A stretch of DNA of 64,000 bases from DATIRA01 sp963766505 (GTDB lineage: Bacteria > Pseudomonadota > Gammaproteobacteria > Steroidobacterales > Steroidobacteraceae), in NCBI GenBank assembly GCA_963766505.1, contig CAVYAL010000001.1, positions 248,001-312,000 of the forward strand, read 5' to 3'. Every line of letters begins with the position of its first letter. Position 1 is the first letter of the stretch. Below, piece by piece: positions 51,974 to 59,165 of the stretch. The notes under the pieces were generated by a model, which saw only the letters and a list, made by a program, of their open reading frames with translations, was not told where the DNA came from and ran no database searches. The position numbers and the translations under genes were made by a program.

Positions 51974-52912
51974 ATGACGGACATACTGATACTCGGACCG
52001 CAGCTCCGCGCCCCGGCGCTGCGCGAGGCGCTTGCGCGCACCTCCGTCGAGCTGCCTGCCGGCATCGTCGCGATCACGGCGGGCTGGCAGGAGCGGGAAG
52101 GCGAGCTCGACGCGCTCGAGCAACACCTGGGCCAGCCGGTGCGGGACCTGCGCCTGTACGAGCGGGCCGAGGCCATATTCGACCTCGATCGCGAGTTTGG
52201 AGAAGCCCACCGGGCACGGCAGAACCAGCTCAAGGAGATCCAGGAGTTCTACCGGCTGCGACTGGACGCGGCGAAATCCGCGGCCCGCGAGCTGATGGCC
52301 CGGGAGGACGGCAGCGAGAGCCTGCGGCGGGCGCGCCGCTCGGCCGTGGCTGCGCTGCGCCGGCTCGACGCGGAGCTGCTGCGGGAGATCTCCCGCGTCC
52401 ACGCAGGTTTCGAGGCTGCGCAGCGAACGGCCGACCGGCCAGCTGTGGCGCGGCAGCGCGATGAAATGCGGCGCCTCGTGGATGAGGCTGCACTGGTGCT
52501 GGTCGCCGGCGGCCACGTGGCCGTGCTGCTCAACCGCCTGCGGCTCTTCGACCTGCCCGGCCTGCTGCGCGGGAAGCTCGTCGCCGCCTGGTCGGCCGGC
52601 GCGATGGCGCTGTCCGAGCGCGTCGTGCTGTTCCACGACCGGCCGCCACAGGGCGCGGGCAATGCCGAGGTCTTCGAAGCTGGGCTGGGCCTGGTGAGCG
52701 GGGCGGTGTTCCTGCCGGATGCGAGCTCCAGGCTCAGGCTCCGGGACACGCCGCGGGTCCGGCTGCTGGCGCAACGCCTCGCTCCGGCGACCTGTTACGC
52801 GCTCGATGACGGGGACTGGCTCTTCTGGCGGGATGGACGTCTACAGGACTCGTGCGGGGCGAAGCGGCTGCTCCGCTCCGGTCGACTCTCGCCGGCGTGG
52901 GCAGCAACGTGA
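51974..52912 (+). CDS. S51/class I glutamine amidotransferase-like protein with helical insertion
   Basis: 312 residues from ATG 51974. The C-terminal part has a nucleophile elbow VAAWSAGAMAL (Ser207) like that of cyanophycinase and PepE-type (S51) serine peptidases, preceded by the strand LVLVAGGHVAVLLNRL. Residues about 72-170 form one long charged helical insertion (FGEAHRARQNQLKEIQEFYRLRL ... LRREISRV-like), dividing the fold. No signal peptide. First gene of a coupled operon: its TGA overlaps the next gene's GTG. It could cleave an acidic peptide or act on the product of the downstream ATP-grasp enzyme (inference). Function not established. Confidence 0.75.
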   Translation: MTDILILGPQLRAPALREALARTSVELPAGIVAITAGWQEREGELDALEQHLGQPVRDLRLYERAEAIFDLDREFGEAHRARQNQLKEIQEFYRLRLDAAKSAARELMAREDGSESLRRARRSAVAALRRLDAELLREISRVHAGFEAAQRTADRPAVARQRDEMRRLVDEAALVLVAGGHVAVLLNRLRLFDLPGLLRGKLVAAWSAGAMALSERVVLFHDRPPQGAGNAEVFEAGLGLVSGAVFLPDASSRLRLRDTPRVRLLAQRLAPATCYALDDGDWLFWRDGRLQDSCGAKRLLRSGRLSPAWAAT

Positions 52913-54042
52913 GCACTGAACGATCGCCCGGCGCAAGGGCTCGATCGCGGGCCCGCAACAATGAGGGGCTCGAGCGCGCCGACCGCTACCCGCTCGTCGA
53001 TCCCGGCGGAGTCACGTTCGTCTACGAGGGCGAGGCGGACGAAGTTCGGCTGCGCCTGTGGATACACGGCCTGCCGACTTCGCAGCCATTCGAGCGGCTC
53101 GACGACGGGATCACCTGGGTGCTGCGAATCGACCTGCCCGAGAACTCGCGCATCGAGTACAAGTTCGAGATCGTTCGCGACGGGCAGGAAGAATGGATCG
53201 TCGACCCGAAGAACCCGCTGCTGGCCACGGACCCGTTCGGTGCGAACTCGGTCTGCCAGGGATACGGCTATGTCCGGCCCGAGTGGACCGAGCGCCTCCA
53301 TGACGCGCGCGCCGGAACACTGGATGAAGTCTCGGTCGCCAGCGACGCTTTCGGCGAAACGCGACACGTGGCGCTCTACGTGCCGGCGCGATTCCGGCGC
53401 AGCCGGCGTTATCCGCTGCTGGTGGTGCACGACGGCCTCGACTATCTTCGCTACGCGAGCCTGCAGACCGTGCTCGACAACCTGATCCACAGGCGGGAGA
53501 TCCCGCCGATGATCGTCGCGCTCACGCAGTCCCCGGACCGGCTCAACGAGTATGCGGGCGACGAGGCCCACGGACGCTTCATCGCCCGCGAACTGCCCGC
53601 GCTGCTCGAGCACTCGCTGCCGCTGCTGGGCTCGCCCGCGGCACGGGGCCTGATGGGCGCGAGCTTCGGCGCGGTGGCCACGCTGCATGCGGCCTGGAGG
53701 CACCCAGGCTGCTTCGACCGGCTGGTGCTGCAGTCCGGCTCGTTCGCCTTCTCGGACATCGGCCATCACCGGCGCGAGGCCGTGTTCGACCCGGTCGCGA
53801 GCTTCGTCAACGACTTCCGCAGGAACCCGGGACCGGCCGCCGCGCGAATGTACGTCTCCTGCGGCATCTACGAGTCGCTGATCTACGAGAATCGCAGCCT
53901 CGTGCCGCTGCTGCGCAACCACCGCATTGCGGTACGCTACGAGGAAGTCCGCGACGGTCACAACTGGGAGAACTGGCGCGACCGGCTGCAGTCGGCGCTC
54001 ACCTGGCTCTTTCCCGGACCACTGTGGCTGACCTACGAGTAA
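52909..54042 (+). CDS. Esterase, alpha/beta-hydrolase with N-terminal CBM48-like domain (Fes-like)
   Basis: 377 residues from GTG 52909, which overlaps the upstream stop (GTGA). N-terminal Ig-like domain (about 30-125: GGVTFVYEGEADEVRLRLW ... WVLRIDLPENSRIEYKFEIVRDGQEEWIVDPKNP), as in enterochelin esterases and CBM48 proteins. Catalytic domain: GASFGA nucleophile (Ser252), VVHDGLDYLRYASL, and the C-terminal His in DGHNWENW (near 350). The fold and domain order are those of Fes-type esterases that hydrolyse siderophore or peptide-ester bonds, but this is not a siderophore cluster. Cytosolic. Substrate probably linked to the neighbouring ligase. Confidence 0.83.
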   Translation: MSTERSPGARARSRARNNEGLERADRYPLVDPGGVTFVYEGEADEVRLRLWIHGLPTSQPFERLDDGITWVLRIDLPENSRIEYKFEIVRDGQEEWIVDPKNPLLATDPFGANSVCQGYGYVRPEWTERLHDARAGTLDEVSVASDAFGETRHVALYVPARFRRSRRYPLLVVHDGLDYLRYASLQTVLDNLIHRREIPPMIVALTQSPDRLNEYAGDEAHGRFIARELPALLEHSLPLLGSPAARGLMGASFGAVATLHAAWRHPGCFDRLVLQSGSFAFSDIGHHRREAVFDPVASFVNDFRRNPGPAAARMYVSCGIYESLIYENRSLVPLLRNHRIAVRYEEVRDGHNWENWRDRLQSALTWLFPGPLWLTYE

Positions 54043-54072
54043 CGACCGACGGCATCCGGACCGGAGACCAAC

Positions 54073-55314
54073 TTGGCTCAAGTCACACGACACATCGGGC
54101 TCTCGCTCGGCGCAGACATCTGCTGGCCGATCTGCTTCGAGGAGATCCTCCGGCGCCTGGACCTCGCGATCCCGCTGGGCGAGGACACCGTCCGCTTCGA
54201 CGTCAGCCGAGTGACGATCGAGCCCTTCGACCTGCGGCAGCCGGTGCGCTACGACCTGGTGATCGACCGGCTGACCCACTGGTATCACACCAGCCGCGAA
54301 TGGATAAAGAAGGCCGTCATCCTCAACGACACCTACGTCTTCAACAATCCCTGGTCGCTGCAGTCGAACGAGAAGCACACGACCTACTGCGCGATGATGC
54401 GGCTCGGCCTGCCGATCCCGGACACCTGGATGCTGCCGCCCAAGGCCTACGAGCACTCGAGCGACCTGCAGCCCACGCTGACCAGCTACGCGAAGTTCTT
54501 CGACCTCGGCAAGATCGGCGAGAGGCTCGGGTACCCGCTGTTCATGAAGCCGTATGCCGGCGGCGGATGGGTCGGCGTGACGAAGATCGACGACGAGGCC
54601 GGCTTGCGCGAGGCCTATGAGCAGAGCGGCACGAAGGTGATGCACCTGCAGGCGGGGGTGATCCCGTACGATTTCTTCGTGCGCTGCATCGGGCTCGGAC
54701 CGCAGACCCGCATCGTGAACTACGATCCATCCGCGCCGCTGCACGACCGCTACCGGATGGAGCGGGACTTCATCTCGCCCGATGCCGCGAGCGAGCTCGA
54801 GGACATCACGCTGACGATCAACTCCTTCTTCGGCTGGGACTTCAACTCCTGCGAGGCGCTGCTGAAGGACGACATCTGGCACCCGATCGACTTCGCGAAC
54901 GCCTGTCCCGACTCGCAGGTCACCTCGCTGCACTACCATTTCCCCTGGCTCATCAAGGCGAACCTGCGCTGGGCGATCTTCTGCGCGGCTACGCGCCGGC
55001 CCGTCCGGCGCAACCTGGACTGGGCCCCGTACTTCGCGATCGCGGCCGAGGACCTGCCTTACCGCGAGAAGCTGCGGCGCTACGCATCTATAGCGAGGCA
55101 GGTGCTGGACGCCGAGCGCTTCGAGGAATTCTGCGCGCGCGAGCTTCACCACCTGGACGAGGTCGCATCCGACTTCTTCGCCTCGGACGAGGCACGGGCG
55201 GCGGTGCGCAAGAAGGTCACCGCGCTCTATCCTGCCCACGAGGTCGAGGAGTTCACCGAGATGTTCTTCGGGCGCATCCAGCGCTGGCGCCAGGCGGAAG
55301 GAAACGTCGCTTGA
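54073..55314 (+). CDS. ATP-grasp ligase, unknown substrate
   Basis: 413 residues starting at TTG 54073, with GGAGA six bases upstream. N-terminal preATP-grasp (IGLSLGADICWPICFEEILRRLDLAIP), then the ATP-grasp core with YPLFMKPYAGGGWVGVTKI (binding Lys) and metal-site end WDFNSCEALLKDDIWHPIDFANACPDSQV. The C-terminal metal region reads N-A-C-P-D rather than the usual E-x-N-x-NP, so it is an atypical member. C-terminal 100 residues are helical. It would join a carboxylate to an amine or thiol using ATP. Its 3' end overlaps the next gene by four bases. Confidence 0.8.
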   Translation: MAQVTRHIGLSLGADICWPICFEEILRRLDLAIPLGEDTVRFDVSRVTIEPFDLRQPVRYDLVIDRLTHWYHTSREWIKKAVILNDTYVFNNPWSLQSNEKHTTYCAMMRLGLPIPDTWMLPPKAYEHSSDLQPTLTSYAKFFDLGKIGERLGYPLFMKPYAGGGWVGVTKIDDEAGLREAYEQSGTKVMHLQAGVIPYDFFVRCIGLGPQTRIVNYDPSAPLHDRYRMERDFISPDAASELEDITLTINSFFGWDFNSCEALLKDDIWHPIDFANACPDSQVTSLHYHFPWLIKANLRWAIFCAATRRPVRRNLDWAPYFAIAAEDLPYREKLRRYASIARQVLDAERFEEFCARELHHLDEVASDFFASDEARAAVRKKVTALYPAHEVEEFTEMFFGRIQRWRQAEGNVA

Positions 55315-56042
55315 GGAAGGACTACTTCGGCTGGCACTCCGACCGACTGCCGTGCCCTGCCCGTGTCGTGCGCTGGGGCCATTACGGCAAGCCGGTGCTG
55401 CTCTATCCGACCGCCGGTGGCGACTGCGAGGAGGCGGAACGGCAGGGGCTGATCGCGTCGCTGTCGGGACTCATCGACGCCGGCCGCATCAAGGTCTACT
55501 CGGTGGACAGCGTCGCCGGGCAGCACTGGATGTCACGCCAGCATTCCCCGGAGTACTGCTCGCGAGTGCAGAACCTCTACGACGCCTACATCTACGAGGA
55601 AGTCGTGCCGCTGATCCGCAACGACTGCTCGAGTCCCGGGATCGAGATCGTGGCGACCGGCGCGTCGATCGGCGCATTCAACGCGGTCGCATCGCTCTGC
55701 CGGCACCCGGACGCATTCTGGCTGGCGCTGGGCATGAGCGGCACCTACGACCTGTCGCACTACCTGCACGGCCACTGGAACGACGATTTCTATTTCTCCT
55801 CGCCGCTGCACTTCATGCCGGGACTGCCGGAGGGCTGGCAGCTCGATGCGCTCAGGCGTCGCTTCGTCATCGCGGCCACAGGCTCCGGTCGCTGGGAGGA
55901 CCCGGGCGAGTCCTGGCGGCTCGCCGCAGTGCTGGGCGGGCGTGGCATCCCGAATCGCGTCGACGACTGGGGCGGCTCCTACGACCACGACTGGCCGACC
56001 TGGCGCGAGATGCTGCCGAAATACCTCGGCGAGCTGGGCTGA
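55311..56042 (+). CDS. Second esterase of the ATP-grasp operon
   Basis: 243 residues, start TTG 55311 within TTGA. Alpha/beta-hydrolase with GASIGA nucleophile elbow (Ser119), His at the end (SYDHDWPTW near 225) and Asp in between. WGHYGKPVLLYPTAGGDCEEAERQGLIASL opens the core; this is an esterase_D/S-formyl-type or Fes-like single-domain enzyme. No signal peptide. Together with the first esterase it makes two hydrolases around one ligase, suggesting sequential release or editing of a product. Function unknown. Confidence 0.8.
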   Translation: MRKDYFGWHSDRLPCPARVVRWGHYGKPVLLYPTAGGDCEEAERQGLIASLSGLIDAGRIKVYSVDSVAGQHWMSRQHSPEYCSRVQNLYDAYIYEEVVPLIRNDCSSPGIEIVATGASIGAFNAVASLCRHPDAFWLALGMSGTYDLSHYLHGHWNDDFYFSSPLHFMPGLPEGWQLDALRRRFVIAATGSGRWEDPGESWRLAAVLGGRGIPNRVDDWGGSYDHDWPTWREMLPKYLGELG

Positions 56043-56067
56043 TGAGCGCCGGGCCGGCCGGGCCGCA

Positions 56068-56871
56068 TCAGTCCTTGTGAAAGCTGGGCGTCCGCCGCTC
56101 TCGAAAGGCCTGCACGCCTTCGGCGAAATCGCTGCTGTCGGCCAGGCGATGCTGCACCGCTGCCTCCTGTTCGAGCTGCTCGGCGAGCGTCGCGGCCGCC
56201 GCCCGGTTGATCAGCTCACGGGTCACGACCAGCGCCCGCGTCGGACCGGCCGCGAGCCGGGTGGCCAGTTGCTCGGCCTGGGGCATCAGCAGCGCATCGT
56301 CCACGCAGTCCGCGATCAGGCCGATCCGCTCGGCCTGCTCGCCGCCAATCGGCTCGCCGGTCAGCGCCAGCGCCCTCGCCTTCGCGGGGCCGATCCGCGT
56401 CGGCAGGAAATACGTCGCTCCCATGTCGGGTGCGAGCCCCAGCTTCGGCGCGAACATGGTCGCGAACGACGCCGAGCGGGCGGCGATGGTGATATCCCCC
56501 ATCAGCGCGACCGAGACGCCGGCGCCTGCCGCAACGCCGTTCACGGCCACGACCAGAGGTACCGGCAGGCTGGCCCATTTCAGCACGACCGGGTTGAACT
56601 GCGCCCGCAGCCGCGCGGCCACGAACTGGCCCATCGTCTGGCCCGGGCCGGGCACCGAGTCCGGATCGGTCAGGTCGGCGCCCGCACAGAATCCACGGCC
56701 CGCGCCGGTCAGCACGACGGCCCGCAGCGTCGCGTCGCGCTGGATGCCCTCGGCGCAGCTGTCCAGGTCCCTGAGCAGGCCCAGCGAGAGGCTGTTGAGC
56801 TTGTCCGGGCGGTTGAGCGTGACCGTCAGCACGGCCCCCGCGCGTTCGACGAGCAGGTTCTCGAATTTCAT
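56068..56871 (-). CDS. Enoyl-CoA hydratase/isomerase (PaaG-like)
   Basis: 267 residues from ATG 56871 (CGGAGT upstream). Crotonase with both oxyanion loops (GAGRGFCAGADLTD and VNGVAAGAGVSVALMGDITIAARSASFATMFAPKLGLAPDMGATYFLPTRIG). GLAPDMGATYFLPTRIG resembles PaaG-type 1,2-epoxyphenylacetyl-CoA isomerases, but no other paa gene is near. Probably a general fatty-acid or aromatic-acid crotonase. Converges on the esterase operon. Confidence 0.86.
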   Translation of the reverse strand: MKFENLLVERAGAVLTVTLNRPDKLNSLSLGLLRDLDSCAEGIQRDATLRAVVLTGAGRGFCAGADLTDPDSVPGPGQTMGQFVAARLRAQFNPVVLKWASLPVPLVVAVNGVAAGAGVSVALMGDITIAARSASFATMFAPKLGLAPDMGATYFLPTRIGPAKARALALTGEPIGGEQAERIGLIADCVDDALLMPQAEQLATRLAAGPTRALVVTRELINRAAAATLAEQLEQEAAVQHRLADSSDFAEGVQAFRERRTPSFHKD

Positions 56872-57012
56872 CGTGACTCCGCGGTTACGGGTGAATTTCC
56901 CAGAGATTAGCAGGCAGGACAGCGCCCGTCCGCCGCAGCGACCGACCATTGCGCACTGGACGGACCGCCGTCCGGGTGCGACATTTCGGCCGACCGGCTC
57001 AAGGGGATGAAC

Positions 57013-57354
57013 ATGATCGTAAAATTCTCGACGCGTTACGGGCAGCTCACGATGCTGGGCGAGGCGGCGATCCAGCTGATCAAGCTGATGGGGCATTCCG
57101 GAACAGTACCCGGCGCCATCCTGTCCGATGAGTTGCCCGCGGCGCTCTCAAGGCTGCGCGGCGCTCTCGCGACTTCGGGGTCCGCGCCCTCGCCAGACGA
57201 AGCGGCCCCGGGCCGAGGACCGGACGAGGATGAGGACGACGAGGCCAGCCGGCCGCCCCCGGTGACGCTCGGGATGCGCGCCGTCCCGCTGCTCGACATG
57301 ATCGACACGGCCATCCGCTCGGGAGACTCGGACCTGATGTGGGAGCGGGGCTGA
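57013..57354 (+). CDS. DUF1840 family protein
   Basis: 113 residues from ATG 57013; the ATG at 57007 sits directly on AAGGGG, so the second is better spaced. MIVKFSTRYGQLTMLGEAAIQLIKLMGHSGTVPGAILSDELPAALSRLRGAL is the DUF1840 signature. An acidic, low-complexity middle (EAAPGRGPDEDEDDEASRPPP) and a short C-terminal helix follow. Function unknown, cytosolic. Confidence 0.85.
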   Translation: MIVKFSTRYGQLTMLGEAAIQLIKLMGHSGTVPGAILSDELPAALSRLRGALATSGSAPSPDEAAPGRGPDEDEDDEASRPPPVTLGMRAVPLLDMIDTAIRSGDSDLMWERG

Positions 57355-57364
57355 GCACAGGCGC

Positions 57365-57712
57365 ATGCGGGTTGCCGTTGCACTGACAGTCTGCGCGGTC
57401 GCGCTAGCGCTGCTCGCGGCGCATTTCTACCGGGGCAGTCTCTGGCTGCTGGCGATCGGCTCAGTGACCGCGCTCTCGCTGCTGCTGATCCGCCGGCCCT
57501 GGGCCCGGCGGGCGCTGCAGGTCCTGCTGCTGCTCGGGACGCTGGAATGGCTGCGCACTGCGCTGCTGATCGCACAGCTGCGCCTCGACCAGGGTCGGCC
57601 GTATCTTCGGATGGCGCTGATCCTCGGCGCGGTGGCGATGCTGACCGGGGCAGGCGCCTGGCTGCTGCAGCGTCGGACCGCGCAGCTGTACTTCGCCGGG
57701 CCGCCGAATTGA
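57365..57712 (+). CDS. Small integral membrane protein
   Basis: 115 residues, with three or four hydrophobic helices (VALTVCAVALALLAAHFY, LWLLAIGSVTALSLLLI, LQVLLLLGTLEWLRTALLIA, MALILGAVAMLTGAGAWLL). No family recognised. Ten bases after the DUF1840 gene, so in the same transcript. Ordinary codon use, probably real. Role unknown. Confidence 0.65.
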   Translation: MRVAVALTVCAVALALLAAHFYRGSLWLLAIGSVTALSLLLIRRPWARRALQVLLLLGTLEWLRTALLIAQLRLDQGRPYLRMALILGAVAMLTGAGAWLLQRRTAQLYFAGPPN

Positions 57713-57767
57713 TCGTGCCGCACGACTCGGGCAGCATTCCGGGCCGGATCCGGACAAGGAATCATCG

Positions 57768-58664
57768 ATGTTGCAGCGAGTCCCGAGCAGGTTGTGGGCC
57801 TGCATAGCCGCGGTCGGCCTGCTGCCGGCAGCACTACAGGCCGCCGACCGCTACTGGCCACCGATCACGGACCCGGCGACCGGAGTCCACGTGCCCGGCC
57901 GCTGGGTGTGGATGGAACTGCTGACCCGCGACGTCGGGAGCGCCGTAGAGTTCTACGGCCAGGTATTCGACTGGCAGTTCGAGACCTACGGACCCGAGGA
58001 CGACACCGAGACCTACACGCTCGTGCTGCACGACGGCCAGCCGATCGCAGGCATGGTCTTCTCGCGGCCACGGGACCGCTCGATGAAGCGTGACGCCCGC
58101 TGGGTGGGGCTGATCTCGGTCAATGACGTGGCCACCGCGGAGGCGCGGGTCCGGACGGCCGGAGGCAAGGTGCTGGTCCCGCGAAAGTCAATGGGCTTGC
58201 GCGGCGAGGCTGCGCTGTTCGCCGACACCGAGGGAGCCATGTTCGGCGTGATCCGCTCCGCGACCGGCGACCCCGAGGACTATCTCGGCGAACCGGGTGA
58301 ATGGCTCTGGGCCGAGTTGTGGGCCGACGACCCGGCCCGGATGGCCCAGTTCTATGAAGCTCTCGGTGAACACGAGGTCGTGGCCGGCGCGACGCCGGGC
58401 GAAGCCACTGGTTTCCACCTGGCCTCCGGGGGCCGGGCGCGGGCCGGCATCCTGGCAAAGCCGGTCGATGCACCAAGCACATGGATACCCTACGTGCGCG
58501 TGGATGACGTCGCGCAGACCGTGTCTCGCGCCCGTGCTGCGGGCGGACACGTCGTCGCGACGCCCGACAGCTACCACGGTACGCGTGTAGCGCTGATCCT
58601 GGACCCGATGGGCGCCCCGTTTGCGGTGGCGGAGTGGCCCGCGAACGGTGGAGCAGGGAAATGA
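57768..58664 (+). CDS. Exported VOC (glyoxalase/bleomycin-resistance) family protein
   Basis: 298 residues. Two vicinal-oxygen-chelate repeats in one chain: RWVWMELLTRDVGSAVEFYGQVFDWQFETY ... GGKVLVPRKSMGLRGEAALFADTEGAMFGVI, and EWLWAELWADDPARMAQFYEALGEHEVV ... YVRVDDVAQTVSRARAAGGHVVATPDSYHGTRVALILDPMGAPFAVAEW. Unusually it carries a signal peptide (LWACIAAVGLLPAALQAAD), so it works outside the cytoplasm. Metal ligands (usual H/E pairs) are not evident at both sites, so it may bind rather than catalyse. Coupled by ATGA to the next gene. Confidence 0.84.
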   Translation: MLQRVPSRLWACIAAVGLLPAALQAADRYWPPITDPATGVHVPGRWVWMELLTRDVGSAVEFYGQVFDWQFETYGPEDDTETYTLVLHDGQPIAGMVFSRPRDRSMKRDARWVGLISVNDVATAEARVRTAGGKVLVPRKSMGLRGEAALFADTEGAMFGVIRSATGDPEDYLGEPGEWLWAELWADDPARMAQFYEALGEHEVVAGATPGEATGFHLASGGRARAGILAKPVDAPSTWIPYVRVDDVAQTVSRARAAGGHVVATPDSYHGTRVALILDPMGAPFAVAEWPANGGAGK

Positions 58665-59026
58665 GTGTTTTCTTCAGGTTGGCCTGTGGCCTCGCGCTGG
58701 CGATTTCGCTTGCGGGACTGGCCGGTTGCGAGTCCGCAAGCTACGGCGTCGGGATGAGCTACGGCACGGGCTACTACGGCGGCGGCTACTACCCCGGCCA
58801 TTACCCCGGGCCGTGGTATGGGGGCGGCCCGCCGGTGATCGTCGTGCCACCGGACAGGCCTGGCAAGCCGGACCGACCGGACCGGCCGACGACGCTGCCG
58901 GCGCCCGCGCCTTCGACCCGGCCGGCCATGCCCCCCTCGCGACCGCCCACCAGCGCGCGGCCGCCCTCGACGATGTCCCGACCGGCGCCACGGCCGGCAC
59001 CCCGGCCCATGGGCCGGGGCCGCTGA
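58661..59026 (+). CDS. Proline/glycine/tyrosine-rich lipoprotein
   Basis: 121 residues from ATG 58661, overlapping the upstream stop by four bases. Lipoprotein signal MSVFFRLACGLALAISLAGLAGC; Cys23 would be the lipid site. The rest is low complexity: a GYYGGGYYPGHYPGPWYGGGPP stretch, then Pro/Arg/Ser-rich repeats (PDRPGKPDRPDRPTTLPAPAP). Probably a surface or envelope lipoprotein. Function unknown. Confidence 0.7.
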   Translation: MSVFFRLACGLALAISLAGLAGCESASYGVGMSYGTGYYGGGYYPGHYPGPWYGGGPPVIVVPPDRPGKPDRPDRPTTLPAPAPSTRPAMPPSRPPTSARPPSTMSRPAPRPAPRPMGRGR

Positions 59027-59165
59027 GCGCAGGCCCGCAGCCACGCCGACGTCGCGCCGGCCGCCGCCGGCCAGCGAACGGCGGTTTGGGGAACCTGGCG
59101 GCTTTCGGTTAGTCTAGACGGCTAACTGCAGCCGTTTGGCGCCTCTCGGGAACCTCAAATCCACC

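Noticed and set aside
52795..55239. 814-codon minus-strand open frame
   Set aside because: Antisense to the ATP-grasp operon; the plus-strand frames have clear catalytic motifs and coupled starts.
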